A stretch of 38,245 bases of DNA from Paraburkholderia elongata (GTDB taxonomy: Bacteria > Pseudomonadota > Gammaproteobacteria > Burkholderiales > Burkholderiaceae), in contig NZ_WOEZ01000098.1 of NCBI RefSeq assembly GCF_013177735.1, forward strand, positions 1 to 38,245. Reading direction: 5' to 3'. A program made the position numbers and the translations under genes. The number at the start of each line of letters is the position of its first letter. The stretch's first letter is position 1. Positions 15,349 through 24,209 of this stretch are shown here, in pieces. Below the pieces are notes generated by a model. The model was not told the origin of the DNA. It ran no database searches and was given only the letters and a program-made list of their open reading frames with translations.

Positions 15349-17700
15349 ATGGCCGCAGTCGCACCTGATCTCGGTGTATCGAAGTGTCCTTTCCACGGCG
15401 CGGCGCCTGACGGCGCGCTTTCCCCCAGCGGTTGCCCGGTGAGCGCACGCGCCGCTGCGTTCGATCCCTTTGAGGACGGTTATCAGCAGGACCCGCCCGA
15501 ATACGTGCGCTGGGCCCGTGAGCAGGAGCCGGTTTTCTACAGCCCAAAGCTCGGCTATTGGGTCGTCACGCGCTACGACGACATCAAGGCGATCTTTCGC
15601 GACAACATCACCTTCAGTCCGTCGATCGCGCTCGAGAAAATCACGCCGACCGGCCCCGAAGCGAACGCGGTGCTGGAGTCGTATGCCTACGCGATGAACC
15701 GCACGCTTGTGAACGAAGACGAGCCAGCGCACATGCCGCGCCGTCGTGCGTTGATGGATCCGTTCACACCCGAGGCGCTTAAGCACCATGAACCGATGGT
15801 GCGCGAACTCGCGCGCGAGTACGTAGATCGGTTCATCAACGACGGCCGCGCCGACCTTGTCGACCAGATGCTGTGGGAAGTCCCGCTCACGGTTGCGCTG
15901 CATTTTCTTGGCGTGCCGGAAGAGGACATGGACACGTTGCGCGAATATTCGATCGCACATACGGTGAACACGTGGGGCCGCCCGAGGCCGGAGGAGCAGG
16001 TCGAGGTCGCGCATGCGGTCGGCAAGTTCTGGCAGTTCGCGGGCAAGGTGCTAGACAAGATGCGCGAAGACCCGTCCGGCCCGGGCTGGATGCAGTACGG
16101 CATCCGCAAGCAGAAGGAACTGCCCGACGTGGTGACGGATTCCTATCTGCACTCGATGATGATGGCGGGCATCGTCGCCGCGCATGAGACGACGGCCAAC
16201 GCGACCGCCAATGCGATGAAACTGCTCTTGCAGCACCCGCAGGCATGGCGCGACATCTGCGAGGACCCGAGCCTCATTCCCAACGCCGTCGAGGAATGTT
16301 TGCGTCACAACGGATCGGTCGCCGCGTGGCGTCGGCTTGCGACGAAAGACGTCACCATCGGCGGCATCGACATCCCGGCGGACTCGAAGCTGCTCATCGT
16401 GACGTCGTCGGCCAATCATGATGAGCACCAGTTCGCGGATGCCGACCTCTTCGATATCCGCCGCGAGAACGCCAGCGATCAGTTCACCTTCGGTTATGGC
16501 TCGCATCAGTGTATGGGCAAGAACCTTGCGCGCATGGAGATGCAGGTCTTTCTCGACGAGTTCACACGCCGGCTGCCACACATGCGGCTTGCCGAACAGC
16601 GCTTCACGTACGTGCCGAACACGTCGTTTCGCGGGCCGGAGCATCTCTATGTGGAATGGGATCCTGCGCAGAATCCGGAGCGCCTCGATCCATCCGTGCT
16701 GAAGCCGCGCGCAACGTTGCGGATCGGTGAGCCATCGTCGCATGCGGTGAGCCGCGCGGTGATAGTCGAGAGCGTGTCGGCGTGCGCGGATCGTATCGTG
16801 CGTGTAAGGCTCGTCTCCCCAGATGGCAAGCCATTGCCGCGCTGGGCGCCGGGTTCGCATATCGATGTCATCTGCGGCGACACCGGACTCTCGCGCCAGT
16901 ATTCGCTTTGCGGCGATCCGCGGGATCGCGGTGCCTTCGAGATCGCGGTGCTGCGAGAGCTGGAGAGCCGCGGCGGATCGGCCTGGATCCATGCCAACGT
17001 CAAGGCAGGTGATGTACTGAAGATTCGCGGCCCGCGCAATCACTTTCATTTTGCTGCCGATGCGCGCAGGGCGATCTTCATCGCGGGCGGCATTGGCATC
17101 ACACCGATCAGCGCGATGGCGCGAAAAGCAAAGGCTCGGGGTATCGACTACACGATTCATTACAGCGGGCGGCGCCGCGCATCGATGGCGATGCTTGACG
17201 AGCTGGCCGCGTTGCACGGCGAACGCTTCCATGTGCACGTATTGGAAGAAGGCTCACTCAACGATTTCACGTCACTCTTCGCGCAACCGGACGAGCACAC
17301 GCACATTTATGCATGCGGCCCGGCGGGGATGCTCGAAGCGGTGGAGGCGAGCTGCGCGCATTGGCCGGAAGACGCGCTGCGCGTAGAGCGTTTCGTATCG
17401 ACGAAGACCACCCTCGACCCGTCGAAGGAACATGCGTTCGAGATCGAACTGAAAGACTCCGGTCTTGTGATTCCGGTCGCCGCGGATCAGACGGTGCTCG
17501 CGGCGCTCCAGCAGGCAAACATCGACGTACAGAGTGACTGCCGAGAAGGCCTGTGCGGGTCGTGCGAGGTACGGGTGCTGGCAGGCAAAGTGGACCATCG
17601 CGACATGGTGCTCACACGCGCCGAGCGCGAAGCGCACAACCGCATGATGACCTGCTGCTCGCGCTCGTGCGGCGGTGAGCGGCTCGTGCTCGAACTGTAA
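15349..17700 (+). CDS. Self-sufficient cytochrome P450 fused to reductase and ferredoxin (CYP116B type)
   Basis: A 783-residue monooxygenase that carries its own electron chain, like P450RhF. The P450 domain (about 1-430) has the I-helix AHETT (Glu280), the ExxR pair Glu316/Arg319, and the heme loop FGYGSHQCMG with ligand Cys388. The phthalate-dioxygenase-type reductase follows: FMN motif RQYSLCGD near 516, NADH motif AGGIGITP and YACGPAGM. The C-terminal [2Fe-2S] ferredoxin has Cys731, 736, 739 and 769 (spacing 4-2-29). All cofactor residues are present, so it should be active. ATG 15349 is chosen because GGAG precedes it and the family starts with a similar KCPFHG segment. Substrate unknown. 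First gene of a four-gene unit divergent from IclR. Confidence 0.93.
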   Translation: MAAVAPDLGVSKCPFHGAAPDGALSPSGCPVSARAAAFDPFEDGYQQDPPEYVRWAREQEPVFYSPKLGYWVVTRYDDIKAIFRDNITFSPSIALEKITPTGPEANAVLESYAYAMNRTLVNEDEPAHMPRRRALMDPFTPEALKHHEPMVRELAREYVDRFINDGRADLVDQMLWEVPLTVALHFLGVPEEDMDTLREYSIAHTVNTWGRPRPEEQVEVAHAVGKFWQFAGKVLDKMREDPSGPGWMQYGIRKQKELPDVVTDSYLHSMMMAGIVAAHETTANATANAMKLLLQHPQAWRDICEDPSLIPNAVEECLRHNGSVAAWRRLATKDVTIGGIDIPADSKLLIVTSSANHDEHQFADADLFDIRRENASDQFTFGYGSHQCMGKNLARMEMQVFLDEFTRRLPHMRLAEQRFTYVPNTSFRGPEHLYVEWDPAQNPERLDPSVLKPRATLRIGEPSSHAVSRAVIVESVSACADRIVRVRLVSPDGKPLPRWAPGSHIDVICGDTGLSRQYSLCGDPRDRGAFEIAVLRELESRGGSAWIHANVKAGDVLKIRGPRNHFHFAADARRAIFIAGGIGITPISAMARKAKARGIDYTIHYSGRRRASMAMLDELAALHGERFHVHVLEEGSLNDFTSLFAQPDEHTHIYACGPAGMLEAVEASCAHWPEDALRVERFVSTKTTLDPSKEHAFEIELKDSGLVIPVAADQTVLAALQQANIDVQSDCREGLCGSCEVRVLAGKVDHRDMVLTRAEREAHNRMMTCCSRSCGGERLVLEL

Positions 17701-17802
17701 ACGCGCAGCCGGTTTAAGACTGCCGGCACATACGGGCGAGTCCCACGATCTGGAAATCTCAGTTCCTGGGGAACGTTCACAACTATTGGTAAGGATGCCG
17801 TA

Positions 17803-18459
17803 ATGTATAAGCTGATGAAATGGGCCGATCAACTGCTTCCCGGCGCGAAGACGATTCCGGAGGTACCCGCGCAACACTCGATGGTTTATATCGCGTCGGG
17901 CTCGGCTCTCGTCAATGGCGTGGAACTAGCCGCAGGCAAGGCCTGCTATGCCGAGGAAATCCTGACCGTCGAAGCAGGCAACATGGGTGCGGAATTGTGG
18001 CGATGGGGACTGGTTCACGAGGACGGCGGCCTCGGGTTGTTGAGCGGTACAGGTGTGTTGTCCAGACTGCGAATGGCACGCCGCGTAAAAATGTTCGAGA
18101 TGATGCCTACCTCGAAGTGGCTATTCCGACTCGATTGCATCGCCGGGTTCGAAGGAACAACCGGACTGCACTCCCATCCCGGTTCGGGAATTCGCTGCTT
18201 GATCGAAGGCGATCTTCGGACCGAATCGGAAAAAGGGGAGAACACAGTCAACACCAGACGAGGGGATGTCTGGTACGAGGAAGGTGCCTATCCGCTTGTT
18301 TCGACGGTGCGGGACGGGGCGAAAACCACCTTTCTGCGCGGAATGATTCTTCCTCCGGAGTATTTGATCTACGGCGAGACGGCGACATGGATTGAAGGGG
18401 CCAAGGCCAAATATGCCGAATGGAAGCCGTTGGAGCAGCGCGTCGTCAGTCTGCGATAG
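17803..18459 (+). CDS. Two-cupin protein of unknown function
   Basis: A 218-residue protein with two cupin-like halves. The second half has a clear motif 1, GLHSHPGSGIRCLIEGDL (about residues 125-142), with metal-ligand-type histidines, and a degenerate motif 2 RRGDVWYEEGAYPL lacking the usual final His. The first half (QHSMVYIASGSALVNG) has no evident ligands and may be structural. Such bicupins can be metal-dependent dioxygenases, isomerases or decarboxylases. It begins 102 bases after the P450 stop and is 11 bases from the dehydrogenase, so a step in the same pathway is inferred. Confidence 0.75.
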   Translation: MYKLMKWADQLLPGAKTIPEVPAQHSMVYIASGSALVNGVELAAGKACYAEEILTVEAGNMGAELWRWGLVHEDGGLGLLSGTGVLSRLRMARRVKMFEMMPTSKWLFRLDCIAGFEGTTGLHSHPGSGIRCLIEGDLRTESEKGENTVNTRRGDVWYEEGAYPLVSTVRDGAKTTFLRGMILPPEYLIYGETATWIEGAKAKYAEWKPLEQRVVSLR

Positions 18460-18470
18460 GGGCATTGAAA

Positions 18471-19385
18471 ATGAACACTATCCAACACGTCGGCTTCATC
18501 GGCCTCGGGCGCATGGGCCAAGCGATCGTGCCGCGGCTTCTGGGTGCCGGTTTCAGCGTCACGGTATGGAACCGTACCGCCTCGCGGTGTGAACCCGTCA
18601 TTTCGGCGGGCGCCACGCTTGCGGAAAGCCCCGAAGCGCTCGTACGCACCAGCGATCTCGTGTTCACCATGCTTCATGATGACGCAAGCGTGCTCGACCT
18701 ATATGCGCGCCTCGCACTTGTGGCAGATGGCCGTCGATTTCTCGAAATGAGCACGGTGCGGCCAAGCACGCACCGCCAGGTAGCGGGCATCGTCGCGCGA
18801 CATGGGGGCGTTTATACCGACGCGCCTGTTATTGGAACCGTCGGGCCGGCTCGGGCCGGCCAGTTGGTCAGTATGGTTGGTGCGCCGGCGAGTGACGAGC
18901 CGTTACTGGGACCGGTTCTCAGGGCCTTCTCCCGCAAACAGTGGTGGCTGGGATCGGTAGGGTTGGGCGCGGCGATGAAGTTGTCGCTGAACTTGATTCT
19001 TTGCAGCTACTGGCAGCTGCTTGGCGAGAGCCTGGCGTTGGCCGAGCGTAGTGGCCTGCCGCGCGAACTCATGCTCGAGGCAGTGATCGACAGCCCGGCC
19101 GCCCTTGCCATGTTGCCGGCCAAAAAAGAGGTCGTCTTGGGAGGGAATTCGACCGCAGCATTCGACGTGGCCGGCCTCTACAAGGATATGCACGCGATTG
19201 CTGCCGAAGCTGCAGCCCTTGACGTGCCGATTCCCGGGATGCAGGCGGCCATGGCTCAGGTAATGCAGGCGATAGGCCAAGGCTACGCCTCGGGAGATGT
19301 CGCGTCCTTGACGCCTTACTTCATCGAGGCGGTGAATGCCGCCGCGCAGCAGCCCAGACCTGAATCTTCGCGGAAGGCATCATGA
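18471..19385 (+). CDS. NAD(P)-dependent beta-hydroxyacid dehydrogenase family oxidoreductase
   Basis: A 304-residue enzyme of the 3-hydroxyisobutyrate dehydrogenase/tartronate semialdehyde reductase family. The Rossmann motif GFIGLGRMGQ lies at residues 8-17, the family substrate-loop region at about 115-130 (TDAPVIGTVGPARAGQL, where DAPVSGG is usual) and the catalytic lysine at 170 in GAAMKLSLN. The substituted loop suggests a substrate different from the classical enzymes; the imine-reductase branch shares the fold but usually has another residue at the lysine. ATG 18471 is chosen because GGGG lies upstream and homology starts there. The stop overlaps the ATG of the HD-domain gene. Confidence 0.82.
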   Translation: MNTIQHVGFIGLGRMGQAIVPRLLGAGFSVTVWNRTASRCEPVISAGATLAESPEALVRTSDLVFTMLHDDASVLDLYARLALVADGRRFLEMSTVRPSTHRQVAGIVARHGGVYTDAPVIGTVGPARAGQLVSMVGAPASDEPLLGPVLRAFSRKQWWLGSVGLGAAMKLSLNLILCSYWQLLGESLALAERSGLPRELMLEAVIDSPAALAMLPAKKEVVLGGNSTAAFDVAGLYKDMHAIAAEAAALDVPIPGMQAAMAQVMQAIGQGYASGDVASLTPYFIEAVNAAAQQPRPESSRKAS

Positions 19386-19975
19386 TCACTGGCCACCAGC
19401 CCACATTTACGCACATCGGCCATTCCACGGCCGAAGACTGGCGCGCCCTGATGGCGCATTACAACGATCACGTCTCCCGATTGCCCGATCGGATCATGGC
19501 GCACATGCGGTTGATGGCGGGCGACTTCGGCGGCTTTCCTGTGGACCGCCTTACCCACTCGCTGCAGACTGCTACGCTCGCCTATCGCGATGGGCGTGAT
19601 GAAGAATACGTTGTCTGCGCTTTGCTGCACGACCTGGGTGACCTTCTGGGATCCTTCAATCACCCTGACTTTGCGGCGGTCGTTCTTCAACCGTTCGTGT
19701 CCGGGGCGAACCATTGGATGGTCAAGCACCACGGAATTTTCCAGGGATACTACTTCTTCCACCATTTGGGCCTGGACAAGAACATGCGCGACGAGCATCG
19801 TGACAGTCCCTACTTCAAGCAGACCGCCGAGTTTTGCGCGCTCTACGACGGTGCAGCCTTCAATCCCGAGCTGGAGTGCATGCCGCTGGAGGCGTTCGAA
19901 CCTATGCTGCGCCGGGTCCTCTCGAAGCCAAAAAACGCCGGTGTGTACGCAAGGATGCAGCCGAGCGGTCAGTGA
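19382..19975 (+). CDS. HD-domain protein, possible PhnZ/MIOX-like diiron oxygenase
   Basis: A 197-residue protein with an HD metal site: His59 (RLTHSLQTA), His83-Asp84 (ALLHDLGD), His116/117 (KHHGIFQGYYFFHH), His127/128 and Asp156. This set of four or more histidines and two aspartates could bind two metals. The wide spacing and the HHGIFQGYY block recall HD proteins related to PhnZ and myo-inositol oxygenase, which use diiron to cleave C-P or C-C bonds rather than to hydrolyse phosphates. That is a resemblance, not proof; a phosphohydrolase remains possible. It is translationally coupled to the dehydrogenase by ATGA, and its stop overlaps the end of the convergent LysR gene. Confidence 0.7.
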   Translation: MITGHQPTFTHIGHSTAEDWRALMAHYNDHVSRLPDRIMAHMRLMAGDFGGFPVDRLTHSLQTATLAYRDGRDEEYVVCALLHDLGDLLGSFNHPDFAAVVLQPFVSGANHWMVKHHGIFQGYYFFHHLGLDKNMRDEHRDSPYFKQTAEFCALYDGAAFNPELECMPLEAFEPMLRRVLSKPKNAGVYARMQPSGQ

Positions 19976-20889
19976 TCCGAAGTCGTGCGCGGCTTGAACG
20001 CGGGGGCGCCTTTCAGGCTGCGTGCACAGTCCATATAGGCACGGACTGCGCCACTCGTCTCGTCGGCTCGACTGAGTCGGACGAGTTCCGCGAAATTGGA
20101 GACGCCGGAGAGAGGCCGCATGCTCAATCCGGGCATCGCCATCCTGGAGAGTACAGCGGGAATCACCGCGACTCCCAGTCCGGCAGCCACCATGGCGAAC
20201 AGAGCGGTCGTGCTTGATGCGCTTTCGATGATGCGAACATCGTCACCCAGGATCGCACGCACCGTCGCCACGGATCCCTCCCCATCTTTCTCAGTCACGG
20301 GGAGGATGATTTGCTCGGCTTGCAGGTCCCGCGCCGAGACACGCCGTTTCGAAGCGAGGGGATGGTCGTCCGCCACCGCGACGGCGAGTGGCCAGCGCCC
20401 CACGCGCTCTGCACGAAATCGTGAATCACTAGCCAGGAAGACGCTCGGACCATAGGTGACGTCCAATTCGCCGTTGAGCAATGCTTCGGCCAGTTGTTGC
20501 GGCGGGACTTCGTCCAGGTGCACTTCCACTTCCGGGTAGAGCTGACGAAAGCGCCGCAAGTCGTCTATCAGTTCGCCGCCGTAGACGGCGGATCCAACAA
20601 AGCCGATTCGCACACTGCCGATTTCGCCCTTCAGCGAACGCTGGACGTCCGAACGCACCCGGTCGGCTTGCGCGAGCAGACGCCGCGCATCCGCAAGCAA
20701 AATGCTGCCGGCCTCGGTCAGTACCACGCGCCTGCTGGTGCGCTGGAAAAGCGACCCGCCGAGTTCCTCCTCCAGCGAACGAATCTGCATGCTCAACGCA
20801 GGCTGCACGATGTGGAGGCGTTCTGCCGCGCGTCCGAAATGCTCTTCTTCTGCGACGGCAACGAAATAGCGTAGATGGCGAAGGTCCAT
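19969..20889 (-). CDS. LysR-family regulator (intact copy)
   Basis: A 306-residue LysR regulator: MDLRHLRYFVAVAEEEHFGRAAERL opens the helix-turn-helix domain (residues 1-60, split here by QPALSMQIRSLEEELGG) and a periplasmic-binding-protein-like effector domain spans about 90-295. It is transcribed toward the HD-domain gene and overlaps it by seven bases at the 3' ends. Its control region (20890-20985), with a GATCAG/CTGATC palindrome, separates it from the divergent MarR gene. A decayed copy of its first 45 codons plus a well-conserved control region lies at 32027-32255 in front of an RND efflux operon. Regulation of efflux genes is therefore more likely than regulation of the P450 unit. Confidence 0.87.
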   Translation of the reverse strand: MDLRHLRYFVAVAEEEHFGRAAERLHIVQPALSMQIRSLEEELGGSLFQRTSRRVVLTEAGSILLADARRLLAQADRVRSDVQRSLKGEIGSVRIGFVGSAVYGGELIDDLRRFRQLYPEVEVHLDEVPPQQLAEALLNGELDVTYGPSVFLASDSRFRAERVGRWPLAVAVADDHPLASKRRVSARDLQAEQIILPVTEKDGEGSVATVRAILGDDVRIIESASSTTALFAMVAAGLGVAVIPAVLSRMAMPGLSMRPLSGVSNFAELVRLSRADETSGAVRAYMDCARSLKGAPAFKPRTTSDH

Positions 20890-20901
20890 GTTAATTCCAA
20901 C

Positions 20902-20918
20902 GATCAGATTAGCTGATC
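20902..20918. promoter_or_regulatory. LysR-type operator, copy 1
   Basis: GATCAG-ATTAG-CTGATC is a perfect six-base inverted repeat with a five-base spacer; its inner part, ATCAG-N5-CTGAT, has the form of a LysR box (T-N11-A). It lies 13 bases upstream of the LysR ATG on the other strand. The same palindrome occurs at 32172-32188. Confidence 0.65.
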
Positions 20919-21090
20919 AATCTGTCAATTCAATCTATTTTACATCCGCCTGCAAACAGGCGAACCTGTCCCTCGAAAACTCAATGAATTTCGATAACCG
21001 GGCAGAAGCTATGAAAGCTCACCATGCTGCACGAACTTCGTGCGTCACCATCGCCATCAGACGAACGGCGTGTTGAATAAGTGAAAGACA

Positions 21091-21549
21091 ATGGCGACTC
21101 CCAATACGACATCGCGGACCGATTTCGACAATGCCGAAATCGGCAGCGATTTTCTTTACCTCGTTTCCCGAGCCAATGCCGTGCTGGCAAACTCGATCTC
21201 GCGGCGCGCGATGCAAGCGCTCAATGTCACGGCGACGCAAGGGCGTTTGCTGTATCTGGTCGATCGGTATGGACTTTCGCATGCCGGCGAAATTGCGCGC
21301 GAATGTAATGTCGACCCAACCGCGATCACACGCCTGATCGACCGTCTCGTCAGAAACGGCTTCCTCACACGAGCACGCTGCCTGTTGGACCGGCGCATGA
21401 TTCGACTCGTCTTGACGCCGCAAGGCCAAGCCGTAGCTGAGCAGATGCCAGCGATAATCACGGATGTCTACAACGAAGTGCTGGCCGACTTCAGCCCGGA
21501 TGAGCATGCCTTGTTCAAGGCGATGTTGCGTCGCCTTCTTGCTTCGTGA
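21091..21549 (+). CDS. MarR-family regulator (efflux pump 1)
   Basis: A 152-residue MarR regulator. The winged-helix core lies at about residues 45-115: TQGRLLYLVDRYGLSHAGEI, DPTAITRLIDRLVRNGFL and the wing residues DRRMIRLVLTPQG. The N-terminal and C-terminal helices form the dimer interface. ATG 21091 follows a weak purine-rich site (GTGAAAGACA). It is divergent from the LysR gene and is followed by a second LysR gene and the MFS pump. Its last codons and the bases just after it are repeated at 31837-31911. Repression of the pump until a toxic ligand binds is the usual role. Confidence 0.85.
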   Translation: MATPNTTSRTDFDNAEIGSDFLYLVSRANAVLANSISRRAMQALNVTATQGRLLYLVDRYGLSHAGEIARECNVDPTAITRLIDRLVRNGFLTRARCLLDRRMIRLVLTPQGQAVAEQMPAIITDVYNEVLADFSPDEHALFKAMLRRLLAS

Positions 21550-21590
21550 GGCATCGCCAGGGCCCGGCTGCGCGTTGAACCGCTTCTCGC
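21514..21590. repeat. Direct repeat, copy 1 (MarR 3' end and following spacer)
   Basis: The last 12 codons of the MarR gene and about 40 bases of following spacer match 31837-31911 at many positions; shared blocks include GTTCAAGGCGA, TTTCGTGAGGC or CTTCGTGAGGC, and GCCCGGCTGCGCGTTG. Both copies have the same orientation. Confidence 0.7.
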
Positions 21591-21610
21591 AGCAACAACA
21601 CTCCTCTGTC

Positions 21611-22546
21611 ATGCAATTTCCTGACCTCAATCTTCTCTTTGCCCTTGACGTGCTGCTCGAAGAGGGATCCGTCGTGGCCGCCGCGCGCCGCATGAACCTG
21701 AGCGCGCCGGCGATGAGCCGCACCCTGGCGCGCATTCGCGAGACAATCGGCGACCCCATTTTTGTCAAGGTCGGGCGCAAATTGGTCCCCACGCCGCGCG
21801 CACTGACGTTGCGAGAACAGGTTCATCAGTCGTTGCAGAGTGCACGCCGGCTGCTGGAGCCTGAGCGGGAAGTCGATCTGCCGTCTCTCAAACGAGATTT
21901 CAATCTGCACGCGAACGATGTCTTCATCAGCGCGTTCGGTCAGGCCCTGATGGAGCGGCTTTGTGCCGAGGCGCCGCACGTGCTGCTGCGCTTTTCTCCA
22001 GAGCAGGACCGGGAGGACACGGTGCTGGAGGACGGCAAGGTCGACCTGTACATCAGCGCTATGCGTCCGATGGGTACGGACGTTCACGTCCAATCTCTAT
22101 TCACGACGAAATTCGTGGGGATGGCGCGGGACGCGCACCCCATCTTCGATCACGAGATCACGCCGGAACGCTTTGCGCGATACGAACAGATCAGCGTGTC
22201 GCGGCGTGGGCGCCCGAACGGCCCGATCGATGTGGCCCTGCAGCGGTTGGGCCTATCGCGGCGGGTGTCCCTCGTGGCTCCGACGTTCCACTCCGGCGTT
22301 TTCATGCTCGGAAGTTCGGACTTGATCCTGACCGTACCCGAGCACGTTGCGTGGGAGGTACGGCGGATGGGTCTGCGAGCGCGGTCGTTCGAGCTGCCGC
22401 TGCCGCTCGAGACGGTGGTCGTTGTAGAGGCGTGGCATCCGCGGTTTCAGAGCGATAGTGCGCATCAGTGGCTCCGACGCATCATTCGCGAACTGTGCGC
22501 CGGTCACGTGAACGGCGCATCCGGCGTTATGTTGCCTGCGCAATGA
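21611..22546 (+). CDS. LysR-family regulator of efflux pump 1
   Basis: A 311-residue LysR regulator with the NodD/NahR-like opening MQFPDLNLLFALDVLLEEGS and helix-turn-helix AARRMNLSAPAMSRTLARI. The effector domain spans about residues 90-300. The frame is open further upstream into the MarR gene, but homology starts at ATG 21611, 61 bases after the MarR stop. The gene precedes the MFS-HlyD-OMF operon on the same strand with a 175-base gap that carries an inverted repeat (22580-22595). Control of this pump is inferred from position. Confidence 0.85.
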   Translation: MQFPDLNLLFALDVLLEEGSVVAAARRMNLSAPAMSRTLARIRETIGDPIFVKVGRKLVPTPRALTLREQVHQSLQSARRLLEPEREVDLPSLKRDFNLHANDVFISAFGQALMERLCAEAPHVLLRFSPEQDREDTVLEDGKVDLYISAMRPMGTDVHVQSLFTTKFVGMARDAHPIFDHEITPERFARYEQISVSRRGRPNGPIDVALQRLGLSRRVSLVAPTFHSGVFMLGSSDLILTVPEHVAWEVRRMGLRARSFELPLPLETVVVVEAWHPRFQSDSAHQWLRRIIRELCAGHVNGASGVMLPAQ

Positions 22547-22579
22547 GTGCGTTTGGCGCACGGCAGTAGTGCAAAGATT

Positions 22580-22595
22580 TCAATTTTCGTATTGA
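22580..22595 (+). promoter_or_regulatory. Inverted repeat upstream of efflux pump 1
   Basis: TCAAT-TTTCGT-ATTGA is a perfect five-base inverted repeat, the only clear one in the 175-base gap between the LysR gene and the MFS gene. It could be the binding site of either neighbouring regulator. No confident -35/-10 pair was found. Confidence 0.35.
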
Positions 22596-22721
22596 TCCGC
22601 CGTACCTAGACTTGCCGCATTGATATGTGGTCTGCAGAAGGGGAACGGTGAAGTCTATGCTCATGCCGATCGACGCCGTTGTGGCGTCCATGCTGTGGCG
22701 GGTCGTAACGTGGTGGCGCAC

Positions 22722-24194
22722 ATGAACAATGTCGCGCTTGCGCTCCGGCAGACCGAGTCTCCTTCGAAAGCTCCCGCCAATGCCGCTTCGCCTCCGGCGT
22801 TTGGTGCGCGAATTCTCGTCGGCATGGGCGGCATTCTCCTCGCTGTTGTGATCGCGCAGATCAACGACCACGTGACCGAAATCGCGATGGGCGATATCCG
22901 CGGCGCCATGGGGATCAGCCATGACGATGCCTCCTGGCTATCCACGCTTTATCAGGTGACCCAGGTGTCGGCAATGATGTTTGCTCCCTGGTGCGCGATG
23001 ACTTTCTCCCTCAGGCGCTTCACGATCGGTGCGGTTGCGGTGTTTGCCGTGCTCGGGCTCGTCTTTCCGTTTGCCTTCTCGACCAGCGCGCTTTACGTAT
23101 TGCGCGTGCTGCAGGGCTTCGCCGGTGGTTGCCTTCCGCCCATGCTGATGACGGTCGCGCTGCGTTTCCTGCCCCCGGGGATCAAGCTGTATGGGCTTGG
23201 CGCCTACGCGTTGACCGCTACGTTCGCCCCGAATCTTGGCACGCCGCTCGCAGCATGGTGGACTGAATACGTTAACTGGCGATTCCTGTTCTGGGAGATA
23301 GCGCCTCTCGGCTTGCTTTCCATTCTGATGATCGCCTGGGGCCTCTGCATTCTGCTCATTGGGGCCGCGATCATGTTCGTGCTGTTTCTGGTGAACGAAT
23401 GGTTCCATCCATTGCCGTTCTTGAAGATCCAGTTGCTGGCACGGATGAACCTGACCCATGCTCTGATCACACTCGGCGGTGTCCTGCTCATATTCGTCGC
23501 GGTTGCGAGCGTTCCCGCAGCCTATCTTGCCGAAGTGAAGGGTTATCGGCCCTTGCAGAGCGCACCCCTTTCATTGTGCGTGGCGTTGCCCCAACTGCTG
23601 GCGCTGCCTTTGGTCGCCGCCTTGTGCAACATTCGCGCGATTGACTGCCGCTGGATTCTGGCCACGGGCATCGGTCTGATCGTGTTGACGTGCGGGGTCG
23701 GCAGCTACCTCACGTCGGACTGGGTGCGTGACAACTTCTACGTATTGCAGATCATTCAGATCTTCGCGCAACCGATGGCGGTCATTCCGCTTCTCATGCT
23801 GGCCACCAACGGAATGGCGCCGGCCGAGGGGCCGTTCGCCTCCGCGTGGTTCAACACGATCAAGGGGCTCGCTTCGGTTGTGGGCACAGGCGTGACCGAA
23901 GGGTTTTTCGCCATGCGTGAACATTTTCATTCGAACGTGCTCGTTGACCAGCTGGGTAACCGGCCGCATGCGCTGGCCATGGCAAACGACGGCTTCGCCC
24001 GGGTGACAGGACTACCTCACCACGCCTTTCTGCAGCTTCTCGACGAGCGGATGCGGGAGCAGGCGATGGTTCTCGCTTCGGCCGATGTCTTCCGGCTGAT
24101 GGCGCTCGTTGCCGTAGCGCTGATTGTGCTGATTCCGTTGATCGCCCCGCGTGTTTATCCGCCCTGTGCCGTCGCCAGCAACTCGACCCGATAA
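22722..24194 (+). CDS. MFS drug exporter, DHA2 type, with apparent internal deletion
   Basis: Inner-membrane proton antiporter of a tripartite pump, related to EmrB/FarB. The 490-residue frame (ATG 22722) has the DHA2 start with an acidic helix (NDHVTEIAMGDI), DDASWLSTLYQVTQVSAMMF and the LRVLQGFAGGCLPPML motif. After NWRFLFWEIAPLGLLSILMIAWG (near 23340) it goes straight to LCILLIGAAIMFVLFLVNEWF. In EmrB-type proteins about 45 residues lie between these two places, including the loop and one hydrophobic segment (compare the intact gene at 28411-29991). The rest is normal. The protein may have odd topology or be inactive. The frame is open to a TTG at 22620. HlyD and OMF genes follow closely. 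Confidence 0.75.
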   Translation: MNNVALALRQTESPSKAPANAASPPAFGARILVGMGGILLAVVIAQINDHVTEIAMGDIRGAMGISHDDASWLSTLYQVTQVSAMMFAPWCAMTFSLRRFTIGAVAVFAVLGLVFPFAFSTSALYVLRVLQGFAGGCLPPMLMTVALRFLPPGIKLYGLGAYALTATFAPNLGTPLAAWWTEYVNWRFLFWEIAPLGLLSILMIAWGLCILLIGAAIMFVLFLVNEWFHPLPFLKIQLLARMNLTHALITLGGVLLIFVAVASVPAAYLAEVKGYRPLQSAPLSLCVALPQLLALPLVAALCNIRAIDCRWILATGIGLIVLTCGVGSYLTSDWVRDNFYVLQIIQIFAQPMAVIPLLMLATNGMAPAEGPFASAWFNTIKGLASVVGTGVTEGFFAMREHFHSNVLVDQLGNRPHALAMANDGFARVTGLPHHAFLQLLDERMREQAMVLASADVFRLMALVAVALIVLIPLIAPRVYPPCAVASNSTR

Positions 24195-24209
24195 CGTCTC
24201 GTTTTAGCC

